Below, piece after piece: positions 62,327 through 64,000 of a stretch of DNA of 64,000 nucleotides. The translations under genes were made by a program, and so were the position numbers. Within the stretch, counting starts at the first letter, position 1; the number at the start of each line of letters is the position of its first letter. Under the pieces are notes generated by a model. That model searched no databases and was not told the DNA's origin. It was given only the letters and a program-made list of their open reading frames with translations. The stretch comes from Thermoactinomyces sp. DSM 45891 (lineage in GTDB: Bacteria; Bacillota; Bacilli; Thermoactinomycetales; Thermoactinomycetaceae). Where the stretch lies: contig NZ_FPJZ01000003.1 of assembly GCF_900119485.1 (NCBI RefSeq), positions 1-64,000 of the forward strand. Reading direction: 5' to 3'.

Positions 62327-62357
62327 ATACTATATTATAAAAATATAGTATAGTCAA
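62327..62357 (-). promoter_or_regulatory. Promoter with embedded palindromic operator
   Basis: TTGACT (62352-62357), 17 bases, TATAGT (62329-62334), on the strand of the hydrolase-kinase unit. An inverted repeat ATACTATAT (62327-62335) with ATATAGTAT (62343-62351) covers the -10 and the spacer, an ideal place for a repressor. Confidence 0.7.
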
Positions 62358-62382
62358 TTATAAATATCATAATTTAATTATA

Positions 62383-62541
62383 TTAAACAAACAAAAAAAA
62401 ACGCCCGATTTCAGCGTTAGCAACTTTTTGATTTTCGTTTATCTTATCGTTTTGTAACAGGACCTTCTGATCCGTATTTTCGAGAAAGACACCTACACTC
62501 AGCACGATCATAAGTTTTATAATAAAATGAATCTGCTTCAT
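62383..62541 (-). CDS. Possible small peptide with hydrophobic N-terminus
   Basis: 52 codons from ATG 62539-62541, with GAGGTGG 5 bases upstream, to a TAA at 62383-62385. The N-terminus has two Lys around a hydrophobic core (MKQIHFIIKLMIVLSVGVFL), followed by a polar, Gln/Asn-rich tail. That is the shape of secreted small peptides, including pheromone precursors. The last codons are part of the T-run of a terminator, which is unusual for a real gene. It starts 41 bases after the ABC ATPase gene. No family is recognised; coding is plausible but unproven. Confidence 0.4.
   Translation of the reverse strand: MKQIHFIIKLMIVLSVGVFLENTDQKVLLQNDKINENQKVANAEIGRFFLFV
62392..62421 (-). terminator. Rho-independent terminator
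   Basis: On the minus strand the stem AACGC/GCGTT with a 9-base loop is followed by T9. It ends the ABC ATPase unit before the hydrolase promoter. Confidence 0.8.
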
Positions 62542-62581
62542 ACATCCACCTCATTTCTTTGCTTAATTGCTCTGATCTCTA

Positions 62582-63523
62582 CTACATACACTTCTTCATC
62601 GCTTTACCTGTCAGTTCGATAAATACATCTTCTAATGTTCCGCTTTCAATCCTTATTTTCTCCCATTCAACCGATCCGAATAGTTTACTACTAATTAGGG
62701 AGTCCAATAGATGACGTGTAACAGGCGTTGCAGTGATACAAACTTCTTTTTTTCCTCCTGTAGTCTCTGAAATCAGTAGCTCACCCAACCCTAGCTCCTG
62801 TAGCTGTTCTTCTGTTGGGGCCGACTCCACCTCAAAAATTAATTGTTGCTTCGGAGAATGCTGATTGATAAGCTCCTGCGGTGTCCCTTGAGCAATGATT
62901 TTTCCTTGATCTAATATAGCAATCTGGTCACATAAAGACTCTGCTTCTTCCATCGAATGGGTAGTGAGGAGAACACTACGTCCTCTTCTTTTTATGTCCT
63001 TAATCACTTCCCAAATGTATCGTCGTGCATGGGGATCTAGAGAGCTAGTCGGTTCATCCAAAAATAGGACCTCTGGATCCGATACGAGTGAAACAGCGAT
63101 TAACAACCGCCTCTTCTGTCCATCTGAGAGCTTTTTCACCATCATATTTTGTTTGTCGGCTAATCTCACAACTTCGAGAACCTCCATAACAGGCCTTGAT
63201 TTTTCATATAATGAAGCAAATAACTCCAGAAGTTCTCGAACAAGTAGGTTAGGAAATAAATTTTCTTCTTCTGGTTGGAGAGCCATCATCTCAAGTAACT
63301 TTGATCTACTTGTAGCTGAATTTTCATTTACCATATGGATCTCTCCGGATGTTGGAGAGCGTAAGCCGATAATCGATTCTAAAATCGTCGTTTTTCCTGC
63401 TCCATTAGGGCCAAGCAGTCCGAATACCTCATTTTTAGACACTGAAAAGGAAACATGGTCTACGACTACTTTATCATCATACTTCTTAACCAATTCTTCG
63501 ACGACAATCGAATGTTTCATCAT
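62582..63523 (-). CDS. ABC transporter ATP-binding protein
   Basis: About 313 residues. Walker A LLGPNGAGKTT, Q-loop LQPEEEN, signature KLSDGQKRRLL, Walker B VLFLDEPTSSLD and the switch His in LLTTHSMEE are present. The C-terminal 90 residues are the accessory domain of the CcmA/DrrA-type drug and lantibiotic exporters. ATG at 63521-63523 has AAGGA 6 bases upstream. The expected permease gene is not next to it: only a possible small peptide lies downstream before the terminator. It may pair with a permease elsewhere. Confidence 0.9.
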   Translation of the reverse strand: MMKHSIVVEELVKKYDDKVVVDHVSFSVSKNEVFGLLGPNGAGKTTILESIIGLRSPTSGEIHMVNENSATSRSKLLEMMALQPEEENLFPNLLVRELLELFASLYEKSRPVMEVLEVVRLADKQNMMVKKLSDGQKRRLLIAVSLVSDPEVLFLDEPTSSLDPHARRYIWEVIKDIKRRGRSVLLTTHSMEEAESLCDQIAILDQGKIIAQGTPQELINQHSPKQQLIFEVESAPTEEQLQELGLGELLISETTGGKKEVCITATPVTRHLLDSLISSKLFGSVEWEKIRIESGTLEDVFIELTGKAMKKCM

Positions 63524-63689
63524 AATATATCCTTTCATAAACCCTGATTCTCAGGTATATCCGTCCGCATCATTCTCTCTATTTGATTTTATACCGATAA
63601 ATAAAAGTTAGAAAGTACCATGTTTTTTACTCTATTCAATTCAATATAAATGTTATATAATTAATTTTTTTCATTTTATAGAGAAGGCA

Positions 63690-63722
63690 AAAGGAAGTCA
63701 TCCCTAAAAGGAACCACTTCCT
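63690..63722 (-). terminator. Probable terminator of the right-edge gene
   Basis: On the minus strand AGGAAGT pairs with ACTTCCT with a partly paired loop, followed by a short TTT. It lies 22 bases beyond the stop at 63744. Confidence 0.5.
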
Positions 63723-63743
63723 CTCTATCGATTGTACATCGAA

Positions 63744-63998
63744 CTATACGTTAACCACGTTTCCATTCACAAAACCACTTACAATCTCTTCAAAATATTC
63801 CACACTTGGGATACATGATGAACCAATACCATACAGGCTAGGACGATAAGTTCGATTGCAATAGTACTTTGCTACCTTGATCATTCGTGTCTCACCATCC
63901 TGTTTCCATCCATACTCCGCTTGCTGCATGAGGAAAATAGCACACGCGAGCTGCGTTACGGATGTGAGAAAGTGAAGTGCATGCGCTTGTTGTGTGAG
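63744..63998 (-). CDS. C-terminal end of an unidentified protein (partial)
   Basis: The frame is open to the right edge and ends with a TAA at 63744-63746; about 84 residues are visible (for example LTSVTQLACAIFLMQQAEYG, then MIKVAKYYCNRTYRP). The all-helical look and the position of basic residues slightly recall the C-terminal domain of acyl-CoA dehydrogenase-like flavoproteins, but this is weak. The ATG at 63929 seems internal because the frame continues upstream of it. Confidence 0.4.
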   Translation of the reverse strand, partial: LTQQAHALHFLTSVTQLACAIFLMQQAEYGWKQDGETRMIKVAKYYCNRTYRPSLYGIGSSCIPSVEYFEEIVSGFVNGNVVNV

Positions 63999-64000
63999 TG

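Noticed and set aside
1..64000. CRISPR arrays, tRNA or rRNA genes
   Set aside because: I saw no regularly spaced repeats and no tRNA- or rRNA-like sequence.

Overview
The window looks like chromosome of a low-to-mid GC Gram-positive spore-former (Bacillota, Bacillales; a Thermoactinomycetaceae-like relative is plausible but unproven). The evidence is synteny: ymxH/ylmC-pgeF-ylmE-sepF-ylmG-ylmH-divIVA-ileS-lspA-rluD, then pyrR-pyrB-pyrC-carA-carB...pyrF-pyrE, then rqcH. This is the order of Bacillus subtilis. Control is also Bacillus-like: an Ile T-box, a TPP riboswitch, and three PyrR attenuators.

Layout. 1-1.6 kb: the end of a membrane/ABC-2 type pair, then wreckage of an HTH-methyltransferase and an HNH endonuclease. 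1.7-4.9 kb: rqcH, pcp and a membrane protein. 4.96-6.39 kb: an IS150-type IS3 element inserted in the loop of a bidirectional terminator. 6.4-7.8 kb: pyrE-pyrF with their own promoter and PyrR attenuator. 7.9-23.2 kb: a four-module NRPS operon (C-A-T-E followed by three C-A-T modules and TE) ending in a LoaP-like NusG paralogue. 23.7-31.0 kb: carB-carA-pyrC-pyrB-pyrR. 31.2-38.6 kb: a second, independent two-module NRPS ending in a reductase. 38.9-40.2 kb: a divergent MFS exporter. 40.4-47.6 kb: an RTX-repeat secreted protein, a thiamine/HMP salvage operon (thiD-thiE-ykoE-ykoD-ykoC) under a TPP riboswitch, a VTT membrane protein, a YciI-like protein and a methyltransferase. 47.8-56.9 kb: the conserved rluD-to-ymxH block. 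57.1-63.5 kb: a rearranged two-component system with an HTH-TPR regulator gene sitting between two imperfect copies of the kinase/regulator junction, then an alpha/beta hydrolase, a possible small peptide and an ABC ATPase. The right edge cuts an unidentified gene.

The main point of interest is that secondary metabolism has invaded the pyrimidine operon at two places. One NRPS lies just upstream of pyrR. The other, with loaP, sits exactly where pyrK-pyrD lie in B. subtilis; neither gene is present in the window. The promoter plus PyrR-attenuator leader exists in two near-copies, one before pyrR and one before pyrF, so the separated pyrFE piece keeps PyrR control. Both promoters overlap the 3' end of the upstream biosynthetic gene (NRPS or loaP), with no terminator between. 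NRPS transcripts must therefore run into PyrR attenuators.

Adenylation-domain signature residues read from the protein suggest D-Orn, Asn, Ile and one unassigned residue for the large assembly line. For the reductase-terminated one they suggest Leu plus one unassigned residue, released as an aldehyde or alcohol. Specificity calls are readings of ten-residue codes by eye, not computed predictions.
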